The notes beneath the pieces were generated by a model, which saw only the letters and a list, made by a program, of their open reading frames with translations, was not told the DNA's origin and searched no databases. DNA of 21,867 nucleotides from an uncultured Lachnospiraceae bacterium (GTDB taxonomy: Bacteria > Bacillota > Clostridia > Lachnospirales > Lachnospiraceae): assembly GCA_934434905.1 (NCBI GenBank), contig CAKSAI010000017.1, positions 1 to 21,867 on the forward strand. The letters are read 5' to 3'. Each line of letters begins with the position of its first letter. The first letter of the stretch is position 1. Below, one piece after another: positions 8,542 through 16,229 of the stretch. The translations under genes and the position numbers were made by a program.

Positions 8542-9342
8542 TCATCTCTCCTTGTACTCTCCGATAATTTGAAATCCATGGTTCATCGGACCACTTCCTT
8601 TTCCAAGATCCAGCATAGCTGCCAGCGCCCCGGAAATATAGTTTTTGGCATAGGCCACAGATGTCTCAAGGTCATAGCCCTTAGCCAGATTAGAGGCAAT
8701 GGCAGATGACAGGGTCCATCCGGTTCCATGGGTGTTGGGATTGTCGATGCGCTTCCCGTAAAACCAACGATAACCGTTTCTTTGGTACAGCAGATCGTTG
8801 GCGTCGTTAAGCTGATGGCCACCCTTCACAAGAACCGCGCAGCCATAAGTCTCATGGATGAGCTTTGCCGCCGCAAGCATATCCTCCTCCGTCTGCACAC
8901 GCATGCCGGAAAGCACTTCCGTCTCCGGTATATTTGGTGTGATCACGGTTGCAAGAGGTAATAATTCTTTTTTCAATGTGCTGATGGCTCCGTCGCTGAT
9001 GAGCTTCGCTCCGCTGGTTGCCACCATGACAGGGTCGATCACAAGGTTTCTGGCCTCGTATTCCTTAAGCTTCGCCGCGATCGTCTCAATGAGTTCCGAT
9101 GAAGCTACCATCCCTGTCTTTACCGCATCCGGATATATATCCTCAAAAATACAATCCAGCTGCTCTGCCAAAAACTTCGGAGTTACCTCCATAATGTCTG
9201 TTACGCCGGTCGTATTCTGGGCAGTCAGAGCCGTGACGGCGCTCATGGCGTACACGCCATTTGCCATCATCGTCTTGATATCTGCCTGGATGCCGGCGCC
9301 TCCGCTGGAATCACTTCCAGCGATTGTTAATGCTGTCTTCAT
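8542..9342 (-). CDS. thiD: Hydroxymethylpyrimidine/phosphomethylpyrimidine kinase
   Basis: The start is placed at 9342 (MKTALTIAGSDSSGGAGIQA, 266 residues), where AAGGAG lies 7 bases upstream; the longer reading frame has no ribosome site. ThiD phosphorylates HMP to HMP-P and then HMP-PP, the pyrimidine substrate of ThiE. The N-terminal GSDSSGGAGIQAD and the DPVMVATSGAKL stretch are diagnostic of the ribokinase-like family. The C-terminal anion hole reads NTHGTGWTLSS; ThiD enzymes normally have GTGC, so the usual cysteine is replaced by tryptophan (one-base change TGC/TGT to TGG). It follows thiE after an unusually long 160-base gap. Confidence 0.94.
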   Translation of the reverse strand: MKTALTIAGSDSSGGAGIQADIKTMMANGVYAMSAVTALTAQNTTGVTDIMEVTPKFLAEQLDCIFEDIYPDAVKTGMVASSELIETIAAKLKEYEARNLVIDPVMVATSGAKLISDGAISTLKKELLPLATVITPNIPETEVLSGMRVQTEEDMLAAAKLIHETYGCAVLVKGGHQLNDANDLLYQRNGYRWFYGKRIDNPNTHGTGWTLSSAIASNLAKGYDLETSVAYAKNYISGALAAMLDLGKGSGPMNHGFQIIGEYKER

Positions 9343-9503
9343 ATCTGATCTCCTTCGCATTAATTTTGTATAGCGACAGAAAGTGGTGCCCCCGGCCTGC
9401 CGCTGTAATATATTCATACAAGGGCTGTGAATACAGTCCCTTCTGTATGCTGATTATAAGTAACCGTTCAGACCACGCCCACGGTCTGGCTGAACTGTTG
9501 CAA
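9343..9503 (-). other. Structured gap between thiE and thiD
   Basis: A 161-base interval inside an otherwise tightly packed operon. On the minus strand it holds two imperfect hairpins. The first, 9462-9499, pairs GTTC..AGACC with GGTCTGAAC around a 4-base bulge, with 3 outer pairs. The second, 9416-9448, pairs ATAC, AAGGG and CTGT with ACAG, CCCTT and GTAT, with small bulges. Between them is TATAAT (9454-9459), a possible -10 without a clear -35. Neither hairpin is followed by a T-run, so they are not standard terminators. RNA processing, mRNA stability or a weak internal promoter for thiD onward are all possible. Confidence 0.45.
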
Positions 9504-10139
9504 TTATAGTATTGTAAGAACCCGCTCCTTCATGGTTCTGGCTGCTTCTTCAATATCCTCCGCAGCAAAGATCCCGCTCACCACCGCGACTCCGGCAATC
9601 TTTCTGCCTCGCAGCTTTAAAACATTCTCCGCTGTAATCCCTCCGATGGCCGCCACCGGAATCCGGACGTTCTCACAAATTTGTTGTAAAACATCATGTG
9701 AAAGCCTGCTGGTGTCTGTCTTGGTTCCGGTACCGAACACGGCACCGCTTCCCAGATAATCCGCACCTGCTGCCTCTGCTCGCATGGCCTGCTCCACGGT
9801 CTTGGCCGTAACGCCAATGATCTTATCCGGTCCGAGGAGCTTTCGGACATTTCCGGCTTCCATATCGCTCTGCCCTACATGGACGCCGTCCGCATCGATC
9901 TCCCTGGCCAGAGCCACGTTATCATTGATAAGGAAGGGAACCCGATACCTTCTGCATATAGCCTGGATTTCCAATGCCTCACGCAAAAACTCCGCCTCGC
10001 CAAGCTCCTTTTCCCGAAGCTGTATCATGGTAGCCCCACCCCGCAGGGCCTGCTCTACCTGATGAGCTAATGTATCACCTCTCAGCCAATGGCGATCCGT
10101 GACGGCATATAGGGTCAAATGTTCTCGTTTAAAATTCAT
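9504..10139 (-). CDS. thiE: Thiamine-phosphate synthase
   Basis: 211 residues, TIM-barrel. ThiE joins HMP-PP and thiazole phosphate to form thiamine monophosphate. Signature stretches in order: LYAVTDRHWL (10-19), MIQLREK (38-44), FLINDNVALA (69-78), GVHVGQSDM (85-93), GSGAVFGTGTKTD (130-142, phosphate loop) and VAAIGGI. The length matches the family. AAAGGAG precedes the ATG. It is the first gene after the TPP riboswitch, so it should be repressed when thiamine pyrophosphate is plentiful. Confidence 0.96.
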   Translation of the reverse strand: MNFKREHLTLYAVTDRHWLRGDTLAHQVEQALRGGATMIQLREKELGEAEFLREALEIQAICRRYRVPFLINDNVALAREIDADGVHVGQSDMEAGNVRKLLGPDKIIGVTAKTVEQAMRAEAAGADYLGSGAVFGTGTKTDTSRLSHDVLQQICENVRIPVAAIGGITAENVLKLRGRKIAGVAVVSGIFAAEDIEEAARTMKERVLTIL

Positions 10140-10169
10140 AGGTCACTCCTTTGTTTATTCACGCAAGAA

Positions 10170-10194
10170 GACCCTGCGCATTCCGCGCAGGGTC
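10170..10194 (-). terminator. Riboswitch expression-platform hairpin
   Basis: On the minus strand GACCCTGCGC (10185-10194) pairs perfectly with GCGCAGGGTC (10170-10179) around a 5-base loop, followed by TTCTTGCG, a weak T-tract. It lies between the TPP aptamer and the thiE ribosome site. Its 5' arm and loop edge (CCCTGCGCGG, 10183-10192) can instead pair with the aptamer segment CCGGCGTAGGG (10234-10244) with one bulge and one G-U pair, giving a mutually exclusive antiterminator. Confidence 0.7.
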
Positions 10195-10225
10195 AACATG
10201 TTCACTATGATCTCAAAATAGGAAA

Positions 10226-10313
10226 CACATTCTCCCTACGCCGGCATTACCCGGATCAGGTAATAAGGGACTAAACTTACAGTTTTTCTCAGGCTTTCGC
10301 CGCCCCTGATGTC
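10226..10313 (-). promoter_or_regulatory. TPP riboswitch (thi box) aptamer
   Basis: On the minus strand the conserved thi-box elements appear in order: CAGGGGCGGC, then GCCTGAGA, then the pyrophosphate arm ACCTGATCCGGGTAATGCCG, then CGTAGGGA. ACAT at the 5' end and ATGT at the 3' end can close helix P1. It controls thiE-thiD-cytX-thiW-thiM-HAD. The predicted transcription start lies right at its 5' edge. Confidence 0.96.
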
Positions 10314-10319
10314 GTTACT

Positions 10320-10348
10320 ACTTTAAACCACTTTATTCCGCTTGTCAA
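10320..10348 (-). promoter_or_regulatory. Promoter of the thiamine-salvage operon
   Basis: On the minus strand there is a perfect -35 TTGACA (10343-10348), a 17-base spacer and a -10 TAAAGT (10320-10325). The predicted start is near 10313, exactly at the beginning of the TPP aptamer, so the leader carries almost nothing before the riboswitch. Confidence 0.8.
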
Positions 10349-10374
10349 GCATTTACACAAATTTTTCTTAAGGT

Positions 10375-11916
10375 TTACAGCGTCACTCCCTGCTTGAAGA
10401 TCGCCATATCCTGGAGTCCCGCCTTCTCACTGAGAACCTCTTCTCCGGACGCAACCGCAATCACATAAGCAAACAGCCGCGCTTCCGCCTCCTCCATCCC
10501 GGCATCCTCCGCCAGCACACCTGCATCAAAATCGATCCAGTTCTGCTTATGCTCCGCCAGGGAACAATTGCTGGCAATCTTCACCGTGGGAACCGGAGCC
10601 GCGAAGGGCGTTCCGCGCCCGGTGGTAAACAGCACCAGATGTGCGCCGCTGGCGGCAAGTGCCGTAGCCGCCACCAGGTCGTTTCCGGGTGCGCTTAAGA
10701 GATTCAGTCCATGATTTTTCACGATCTCCCCATAGGCAAGTACTCCCTTCACCGCGGCACTGCCGGACTTCTGAATACAGCCCAGGGATTTATCCTCCAG
10801 CGTGGTGATTCCGCCCGCCTTATTTCCGGGAGAAGGATTCTCATAGATGGTCTGGTGGTTGTCCTGATAATATTTTTTAAAATCATTGATAAGGCTTACC
10901 GTCTCCTCAAACAGCTCCCGGTTCGCACAGCGGTTCATCAGAAAGGTCTCCGCGCCGAACATTTCCGGCACTTCCGTGAGGATCGTGGTTCCGCCGCAGG
11001 CCACCAGCAAATCGGAGAAGCGCCCCACCAGCGGATTGGCTGTGATACCGGAGAAGCCGTCGCTCCCACCGCATTTTAATCCCACCACCAGTTCGGAAGC
11101 GTCAATCGGCTCCCGTTCAAAGCCGGAAGCATAAGCTATGAGCTCATCCAGAATCCCGGCCCCTTCTTCTAATTCGTCCTCCACTTCCTGGCATACAAGA
11201 AAACGGACACGTTTCTCATCGTAATCACCGATGTATTTTTTCAACACCTCAACACCGCTGTTCTCGCAGCCAAGTCCCAGAACCAGGACGCCTCCTGCGT
11301 TGGGATGATTCACAAGATCCGAAAGGATCGTCCTGGTATGCTCCTGATCCTCTCCCATCTGTGAACAACCATAGGGATGCTGAAAGGCAATCACCTTGCC
11401 CTGAAAGTGATTCCTTGCATTGGCCGCCTTCGCCATGGCCTCCCCGATCTTACTGACACAGCCGACCGTCGGAATGATCCAGACATCATTGCGGATGCCT
11501 ACCTTGCCGTCCGTCCGGCGATATCCCTGAAAGACACGGGAACCCGGCATTTTCTTTCCTTCCGGCACCTTTGCCCCATTCTCGCCGGACGTTGCCAGAG
11601 TTCCAGATTGCCCTGTCGCTGCATCCTCCGCCTCATTTTTCACCGGCTGATACGTGTAGGCCAACAGATCCCCCAGCCCCGTCTTCACATTGTGGGTATG
11701 CACCCACTGCCCGGCCTTTATATCCACACTGGCCGTTCCGATCTGCGCACCATACTTCATAACGCCGCTGCCCGCCGGGATATCATACAGTGCCATCTTG
11801 TGGCCGGCCGGGATTGTATCAAGCGCCTGGATATCCAACAGCTTTTCGCCTTTTTGAATCTCTCTTAAAGCCACAGCCACGTTATCATTTTCATGGATCT
11901 TCACAAAATCTCTCAT
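10375..11916 (-). CDS. uxaA: Altronate dehydratase
   Basis: UxaA dehydrates D-altronate to 2-keto-3-deoxygluconate. Three consecutive ATGs begin the frame at 11922; I chose the third (11916, MRDFVKIHENDNVAVALREI, 513 residues) because the GGAG site lies 7 bases from it but only 1 base from the first. Residues about 1-90 form the SAF domain (GEKLLDIQALDTIPAGHKMA). A low-complexity linker (about 95-130) leads to the catalytic UxaA core, starting VFQGYRRTDGKVGIRND and containing HPYGCSQMGEDQEHT and GLKCGGSDGFSGITANPLVG. It is slightly longer than the E. coli enzyme (495) because of the linker. It follows uxaB by 14 bases in the same operon. Confidence 0.94.
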   Translation of the reverse strand: MRDFVKIHENDNVAVALREIQKGEKLLDIQALDTIPAGHKMALYDIPAGSGVMKYGAQIGTASVDIKAGQWVHTHNVKTGLGDLLAYTYQPVKNEAEDAATGQSGTLATSGENGAKVPEGKKMPGSRVFQGYRRTDGKVGIRNDVWIIPTVGCVSKIGEAMAKAANARNHFQGKVIAFQHPYGCSQMGEDQEHTRTILSDLVNHPNAGGVLVLGLGCENSGVEVLKKYIGDYDEKRVRFLVCQEVEDELEEGAGILDELIAYASGFEREPIDASELVVGLKCGGSDGFSGITANPLVGRFSDLLVACGGTTILTEVPEMFGAETFLMNRCANRELFEETVSLINDFKKYYQDNHQTIYENPSPGNKAGGITTLEDKSLGCIQKSGSAAVKGVLAYGEIVKNHGLNLLSAPGNDLVAATALAASGAHLVLFTTGRGTPFAAPVPTVKIASNCSLAEHKQNWIDFDAGVLAEDAGMEEAEARLFAYVIAVASGEEVLSEKAGLQDMAIFKQGVTL

Positions 11917-11930
11917 CATCATTCTCCGCT

Positions 11931-13394
11931 TTATCCAAAAATCTTCTCCATGGCTCCCCGCATTCCCAGCGCACGGATATCAGCAAGATAGGAAGTAATC
12001 GCCGCCTGGACGCCTGGCAGCACGCTTAAGTCCTGCCCCCAGAAATCCACATTGGCAAGCACCGCATGTGCATAGTCTGCAGTTTCCTTTCCACTGTTCT
12101 CCTTGAAGAATTCCAGCACAGCCTCATCATCAAGAATCCGGTATTCCTCCCCGCTCCGATGCCCGATCAACGCATTGTCCCGGATCTCACTGCCCGTATA
12201 GAAAGCCATGAGCGCAGCCAGTGAGAAAGTCAGGTGCTCCGGCAGCTTCCCTTCTTTTTCCAGATATCCCAGGAAGCTTGGCATACAACGTGCCCGCCAC
12301 TTGGACACAGAATTCAGGGAAATGGACAGCAACGCATGCTTCACATACGGATTCTTGAAACGTGTGATGACTGCATTGGCAAAATCCACCAGTTCCTCCT
12401 TAGGCAGCGTCAGCGTAGGAATGATCTCTCCAAACACCGTATCCTTCATAAAACGGAAGATCAACTCATCCTCCATGGACTCCAGCACGATATCATTTTC
12501 GCAGAGATAAGAGGCCAGCACGAAGGAAGTATGTGCTCCGTTTAAGATCCGAACCTTCCGCTGCTTATACGGCTTCTGATTGTCCGTAAAGATTACCGGA
12601 AGTCCCGCCGCCGGAAGCGGCAGCTCCTTACTGATATCCCGTTCACTCTCGATCACCCACAGCGCAAAAGGCTCTCCGGTCACCAGCATGCTGTCCCGGT
12701 ATCCCAGCTCCTCAAAGATCTGCTCGGCTTCCTCTCTGGGATATCCCGTCACAATACGATCCACCAAGGTGGAGGTGAACACACAGGCCTCCTCCAGCCA
12801 GTGTTCAAACCCTTCCTCCAGCCCCCAGAGCCTGGAGAGCTTGTGTACACACTCCTTCAGATGTATCCCGTTGTCATCGATAAGCTCCACCGGAAGAATG
12901 ATCACTCCCTTATCCAAAGCTCCTTTAAAATACTGATACCGCTCATACAAAAGCTTTGTCAGCTTTCCCGGATAAGACCTGGGCGGCGTAAATTCCAGCC
13001 GATCCTCCTCATCATAGACAATTCCCGCCTCCGTGGTATTGGAAACAATAAACCGCAGGGTGTCAAGCTTCGCAAAAGCCGCGTACTTCTCATATTCGCT
13101 ATATGCATCCACCGCATCCGCAACACTTGTCACGATCCGGTTGATCTTCCTGGCCTCTCCGTCCACGATTCCCCGGAGCTGAACCGTATACTGGCACTCC
13201 TGCTCCTTCATATGTTCAAGGCTCCCATACTCAATGGGCTTCACCAGCACAATATCTCCATCAAACACGCCACGCTCATTGGCGATGTCGATCATGTAAT
13301 CCACAAATGCCCGAAGAAAATTTCCTTCTCCAAACTGCAGTACCCGCACCGGCCGCTCCACTTTTCCTGTTTTCGCTCTGTTCAAGCTCTCCAT
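11931..13394 (-). CDS. uxaB: Tagaturonate reductase (altronate oxidoreductase)
   Basis: UxaB uses NADH to reduce D-tagaturonate to D-altronate. I placed the start at 13394 (MESLNRAKTGK, 487 residues, close to 483 in E. coli), with an AAGGA ribosome site; the longer reading frame would include the operator and promoter region and is not likely. The N-terminal dinucleotide-binding stretch VRVLQFGEGNFLRAFVDYMI and the mannitol-dehydrogenase-family catalytic motif KVRILNGAHTS (Lys, Asn and His) are visible. It is the first gene of the leftward uxaB-uxaA operon. The predicted start site is overlapped by a GAAAGCGCTTTC operator. Confidence 0.94.
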   Translation of the reverse strand: MESLNRAKTGKVERPVRVLQFGEGNFLRAFVDYMIDIANERGVFDGDIVLVKPIEYGSLEHMKEQECQYTVQLRGIVDGEARKINRIVTSVADAVDAYSEYEKYAAFAKLDTLRFIVSNTTEAGIVYDEEDRLEFTPPRSYPGKLTKLLYERYQYFKGALDKGVIILPVELIDDNGIHLKECVHKLSRLWGLEEGFEHWLEEACVFTSTLVDRIVTGYPREEAEQIFEELGYRDSMLVTGEPFALWVIESERDISKELPLPAAGLPVIFTDNQKPYKQRKVRILNGAHTSFVLASYLCENDIVLESMEDELIFRFMKDTVFGEIIPTLTLPKEELVDFANAVITRFKNPYVKHALLSISLNSVSKWRARCMPSFLGYLEKEGKLPEHLTFSLAALMAFYTGSEIRDNALIGHRSGEEYRILDDEAVLEFFKENSGKETADYAHAVLANVDFWGQDLSVLPGVQAAITSYLADIRALGMRGAMEKIFG

Positions 13395-13479
13395 CTCATT
13401 GTCCTTCCTTCCCACATAAATATTTATTCGTATCAGTTCATCTGCGCCATCCGAAACAGCATCGATTATGCTCAATTCT

Positions 13480-13493
13480 TGAAAGCGCTTTCA
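13480..13493. promoter_or_regulatory. Operator / cre-like palindrome at the uxaBA start site
   Basis: TGAAAGCGCTTTCA is a perfect 14-base palindrome. It covers the predicted uxaBA transcription start (about 13492). It matches both the layout of a LacI-family operator and the CcpA catabolite-repression consensus (TGWAANCGNTNWCA), so it may be read by the adjacent LacI protein, by CcpA, or by both. Confidence 0.75.
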
Positions 13494-13498
13494 TAATA

Positions 13499-13527
13499 TA
13501 CATACACCATTTTTCCAGATTCGTCAA
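13499..13527 (-). promoter_or_regulatory. Promoter of uxaB-uxaA
   Basis: On the minus strand there is -35 TTGACG (13522-13527), a 17-base spacer and -10 TATGTA (13499-13504). The start site falls inside the palindromic operator at 13480-13493. Confidence 0.6.
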
Positions 13528-13539
13528 CTACTTTTTTCC

Positions 13540-13568
13540 TTGCATTTATTTTAACAATGCGCTATAAT
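13540..13568 (+). promoter_or_regulatory. Promoter of lacI-uxaC
   Basis: On the plus strand there is -35 TTGCAT (13540-13545), a 17-base spacer and a perfect -10 TATAAT (13563-13568). The predicted start is near 13575, upstream of the second GAAAGCGCTTTC palindrome, which would then act as a roadblock. Confidence 0.72.
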
Positions 13569-13617
13569 AGGAAAAGATGAGGTTCGGAATCAAATCCCTT
13601 TCGCATCCAAGTTTTGA

Positions 13618-13642
13618 GAAAGCGCTTTCATTTTGTGAAAGC
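13618..13642. promoter_or_regulatory. Second operator plus half-site upstream of lacI-uxaC
   Basis: GAAAGCGCTTTCA (13618-13630) repeats the palindrome found at 13480-13493; the left flanking base differs. It is followed six bases later by a half-site TGAAAGC (13636-13642). All lie in the leader of the lacI-uxaC transcript, before the ribosome site. Confidence 0.7.
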
Positions 13643-13676
13643 ATACTACCCTGACTATTATAAGAAGGAGAAGCTT

Positions 13677-14693
13677 ATGTCTCTGACCATTTACGATATC
13701 TCGCAAAAAGCCGGGGTCTCCATTGCCACCGTTTCCCGCGTGCTGAACGGAAATGAAAACGTCCGTCCCGACACACGGCAAAAGGTCCTGGATATCATCC
13801 GGCAATACGACTACACCCCCAACGCCTTTGCCCGGGGCATGGGACTGCACTCTCTGAAGACTGTCGGCATCCTGTGCGCAGACTCATCGGATCTGTTTTT
13901 TGCAAAGGCTGTGTACTATCTGGAGCAGGAGTTAAAGGATAACGGCTATGAAGCCCTGCTCTGCTGCACCGGCTACAACCTGGAGATCCGCAAGAATTAT
14001 GTAGACCTGATCCTCTCCAAAAAGGTGGACAGCCTGATTCTTTTAGGTTCCAACTTCATCGGTACTACCAAAGAAGAAAACCAATACATCCGAGACGCCT
14101 CCGGCAAGATCCCGGTGATGCTGCTGAATGCCGCCTTCGATCATCCCAATGTGTACAGCACCCTGTGTGACGATCAGTCCGCCATGTACGAGGCTGCCAC
14201 TGCCATGCTGGATGCAGGAATTACGGATATCCTTTACCTGTATGACGTGAGCACCTACAGCGGACGCAATAAGCTGAGCGGCTTTCAGGCTGCCATGGAG
14301 TCCCGTGGAATCACGGACTACCAGAAGCTGATACACCGCTACCCCGGCGACCGGGATAACTTTGGCGAAATCGCCGATTTCGTGCATACTCTTGCGGAAA
14401 ATCATTCGTTCCACGGAGTCATCACATCCGACGATATACTGGCTCTCGGCGTCATGAAATATGCCGCCAGAGTGGGACTTAAGATCCCGGAGGATCTGTC
14501 CATCATCGGCTACAACAACTCCATGCTCGCGGGGAGTTCAAATCCTGAGCTCACCTCCGTGGACAACCAGCTAAAGCCCCTGTGCCATCAGCTGACCGAG
14601 ACACTGCTTGGCGTCCTCGCCGGCAAGGAAATGCCGAAAAAAACTGTTTTTTCCGGGAAAATGATTCAGCGCGGAACAACAAAGTTTAAATAA
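13677..14693 (+). CDS. LacI-family regulator of the galacturonate genes
   Basis: The start is at 13677 (MSLTIYDISQKAGVSIATVS, 338 residues), preceded by AAGGAG; a longer frame from a TTG at 13614 would run through the operator and is unlikely. The LacI helix-turn-helix is residues 3-25, with the hinge to about 60. The effector domain (about 60-335) includes VGILCADSSDLFFAKAVYYL and SIIGYNNSMLAG. It lies between two divergent galacturonate operons and 17 bases before uxaC, so it very probably regulates uxaBA and uxaC by binding the two GAAAGCGCTTTC palindromes. It plays the role UxuR/ExuR plays in enterobacteria but belongs to a different family from those GntR proteins. The inducer is unknown; galacturonate or tagaturonate is likely. 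Confidence 0.93.
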   Translation: MSLTIYDISQKAGVSIATVSRVLNGNENVRPDTRQKVLDIIRQYDYTPNAFARGMGLHSLKTVGILCADSSDLFFAKAVYYLEQELKDNGYEALLCCTGYNLEIRKNYVDLILSKKVDSLILLGSNFIGTTKEENQYIRDASGKIPVMLLNAAFDHPNVYSTLCDDQSAMYEAATAMLDAGITDILYLYDVSTYSGRNKLSGFQAAMESRGITDYQKLIHRYPGDRDNFGEIADFVHTLAENHSFHGVITSDDILALGVMKYAARVGLKIPEDLSIIGYNNSMLAGSSNPELTSVDNQLKPLCHQLTETLLGVLAGKEMPKKTVFSGKMIQRGTTKFK

Positions 14694-14710
14694 AAAGGAG
14701 ACAAAAAACA

Positions 14711-16117
14711 ATGAAACCATTCATGGACGAAAGCTTCCTGCTTTCCAACGAAGCTGCAAAGAAACTGTACTTTGACTATGCCAAGGATATGCCGATCATC
14801 GACTATCACTGCCATATCAACCCCCAGGAGATCTACGAAGACCGCCAGTTTGAGAATATCACCCAGGTATGGCTGGGCGGCGACCATTACAAATGGCGTT
14901 TTATGCGCTCCTGCGGCGTAGATGAGTCCTACATCACCGGCGATGCCCCGGATCAGGAGAAGTTCCGCAAGTGGGCGGAATGCCTTGGTAAAGCCATCGG
15001 CAATCCGCTATACCACTGGAGCCATCTGGAGCTGCGCAAATACTTTGGCTATACCGGCGCCTTAAATAAGAACACCGCTGATGAAGTGTGGGAACTCTGC
15101 AACCGTAAGCTGGCTGAGCCCTCCATGAGCGTCCGTAATATCATCCGCCAGTCCAATGTCCGGCTCATCTGCACCACCGATGATCCTGCAGACTCCCTGA
15201 TCTGGCACAAGAAGCTTTCGGAGGATGATAGCTTTGACGTACAGGTACTCCCTGCGTGGCGGCCCGACAAAGCCATGAATCTGGAGAAGCCCACCTACCT
15301 GGAATACCTTGATACACTGGCCCAGGTCTCCGGCGTAGAGATTGCTTCCTTTACCGATCTGTGCCACGCTCTGTCTCTGCGCATGGACTTCTTTGCTTCC
15401 ATGGGCTGCTGCGTATCCGACCATGGCCTGGAATATGTCATGTATGCTCCTGCCTCGAATCAGGAGATTGAGGAGATCTTTGCCAAACGCCTTGCCGGCG
15501 GTTCGATCACCCGCCAGGAGGAAATGAAGTTTAAGACTGCCTTCCTGCTGTTTGTGGGTGCAGAATATGCCAAGAGAAATTGGGTCATGCAGCTCCACTA
15601 CGGCTGCAAGCGTGACAACAACACCCGGATGTTCGACCTTCTCGGTCCGGATACCGGATATGACTGCATTGGCACCGGCGCTCCCGCTGACCAGTTGGCG
15701 GACTACCTCAATGCCTTGAACAAGAGCAATGCGCTGCCGAAGACCATCCTCTACAGCCTGAACCCCAACGACAACGCGGCCATCGGCACGATCCTCGGCT
15801 GCTTCCAGGATTCCACCGCCATATCCAAGATCCAGCATGGCTCCGCCTGGTGGTTCAACGATCACAAGACCGGCATGCAGGAACAGTTGACCTCCCTGGC
15901 TAACCTGGGCAACCTGTCCGGCTTCGTCGGCATGCTGACGGACTCCAGAAGCTTCCTGTCCTACACACGCCACGATTACTTCCGCCGGATTCTGTGCAAC
16001 CTCATTGGTAGCTGGGTAGAAAATGGCGAATTCCCGGCAGATTATGAGACACTCAAGGAGATTGTGGAAGGGATCTGCTATGAGAATGCAGTGAAGTACT
16101 TTGGATTTGAGCTTTAA
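14711..16117 (+). CDS. uxaC: Glucuronate/galacturonate isomerase
   Basis: 468 residues, matching the family length of about 470. UxaC isomerises D-galacturonate to D-tagaturonate (and D-glucuronate to D-fructuronate), the first intracellular step. The amidohydrolase-like N-terminus MPIIDYHCHINPQEI carries the metal-binding histidines 33 and 35. WLGGDHYKWRFMRSCGV, ICTTDDPADSL and WWFNDHKTGM are further UxaC signatures. AAGGAG precedes the ATG. It is co-transcribed with the LacI regulator and divergent from uxaBA. Together the three enzymes reach 2-keto-3-deoxygluconate; the kinase and aldolase that follow are not in the window. Confidence 0.97.
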   Translation: MKPFMDESFLLSNEAAKKLYFDYAKDMPIIDYHCHINPQEIYEDRQFENITQVWLGGDHYKWRFMRSCGVDESYITGDAPDQEKFRKWAECLGKAIGNPLYHWSHLELRKYFGYTGALNKNTADEVWELCNRKLAEPSMSVRNIIRQSNVRLICTTDDPADSLIWHKKLSEDDSFDVQVLPAWRPDKAMNLEKPTYLEYLDTLAQVSGVEIASFTDLCHALSLRMDFFASMGCCVSDHGLEYVMYAPASNQEIEEIFAKRLAGGSITRQEEMKFKTAFLLFVGAEYAKRNWVMQLHYGCKRDNNTRMFDLLGPDTGYDCIGTGAPADQLADYLNALNKSNALPKTILYSLNPNDNAAIGTILGCFQDSTAISKIQHGSAWWFNDHKTGMQEQLTSLANLGNLSGFVGMLTDSRSFLSYTRHDYFRRILCNLIGSWVENGEFPADYETLKEIVEGICYENAVKYFGFEL

Positions 16118-16125
16118 TAAAAGCA

Positions 16126-16179
16126 GGGCGGCCATACGGCCAATGTCATTTAGTTAAGACATTGGCCGTATGGCCGCCC
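16126..16179. terminator. Long perfect hairpin between convergent uxaC and amylase genes
   Basis: A 22-base arm (16126-16147, starting GGGCGGCC) is perfectly complementary to 16158-16179 around a 10-base loop. On the minus strand it is followed by CTGCTTTTATT, so it can end the amylase transcript. On the plus strand the following AATTTAAACC is only weakly T-rich, but the stem is very stable. It is most simply a bidirectional terminator. The stem is longer and more perfect than most. Confidence 0.72.
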
Positions 16180-16229
16180 AATTTAAACCATTCTTCCCCA
16201 TTTCTAATATCTGATACTTAAGACAGCTC

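Noticed and set aside
9343..9503. A second TPP riboswitch between thiE and thiD
   Set aside because: None of the thi-box elements (CTGAGA, ACCTGAT, the GGGTAATGCC arm, GTAGGGA) occur in this gap.
12801..13496. 231-codon plus-strand frame across uxaB and its control region
   Set aside because: Shadow of the uxaB codon usage; no ribosome site and no motif. It also runs through the operator.
13614..13676. Extended N-terminus of the galacturonate LacI protein from a TTG
   Set aside because: It would translate the operator, has no ribosome site, and the normal LacI N-terminus with AAGGAG begins at 13677.
15062..16135. 357-codon open frame on the minus strand opposite uxaC
   Set aside because: It lies fully antisense to uxaC, whose protein is a clear family match with a ribosome site. 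The antisense product has no recognisable domain and no start signal.
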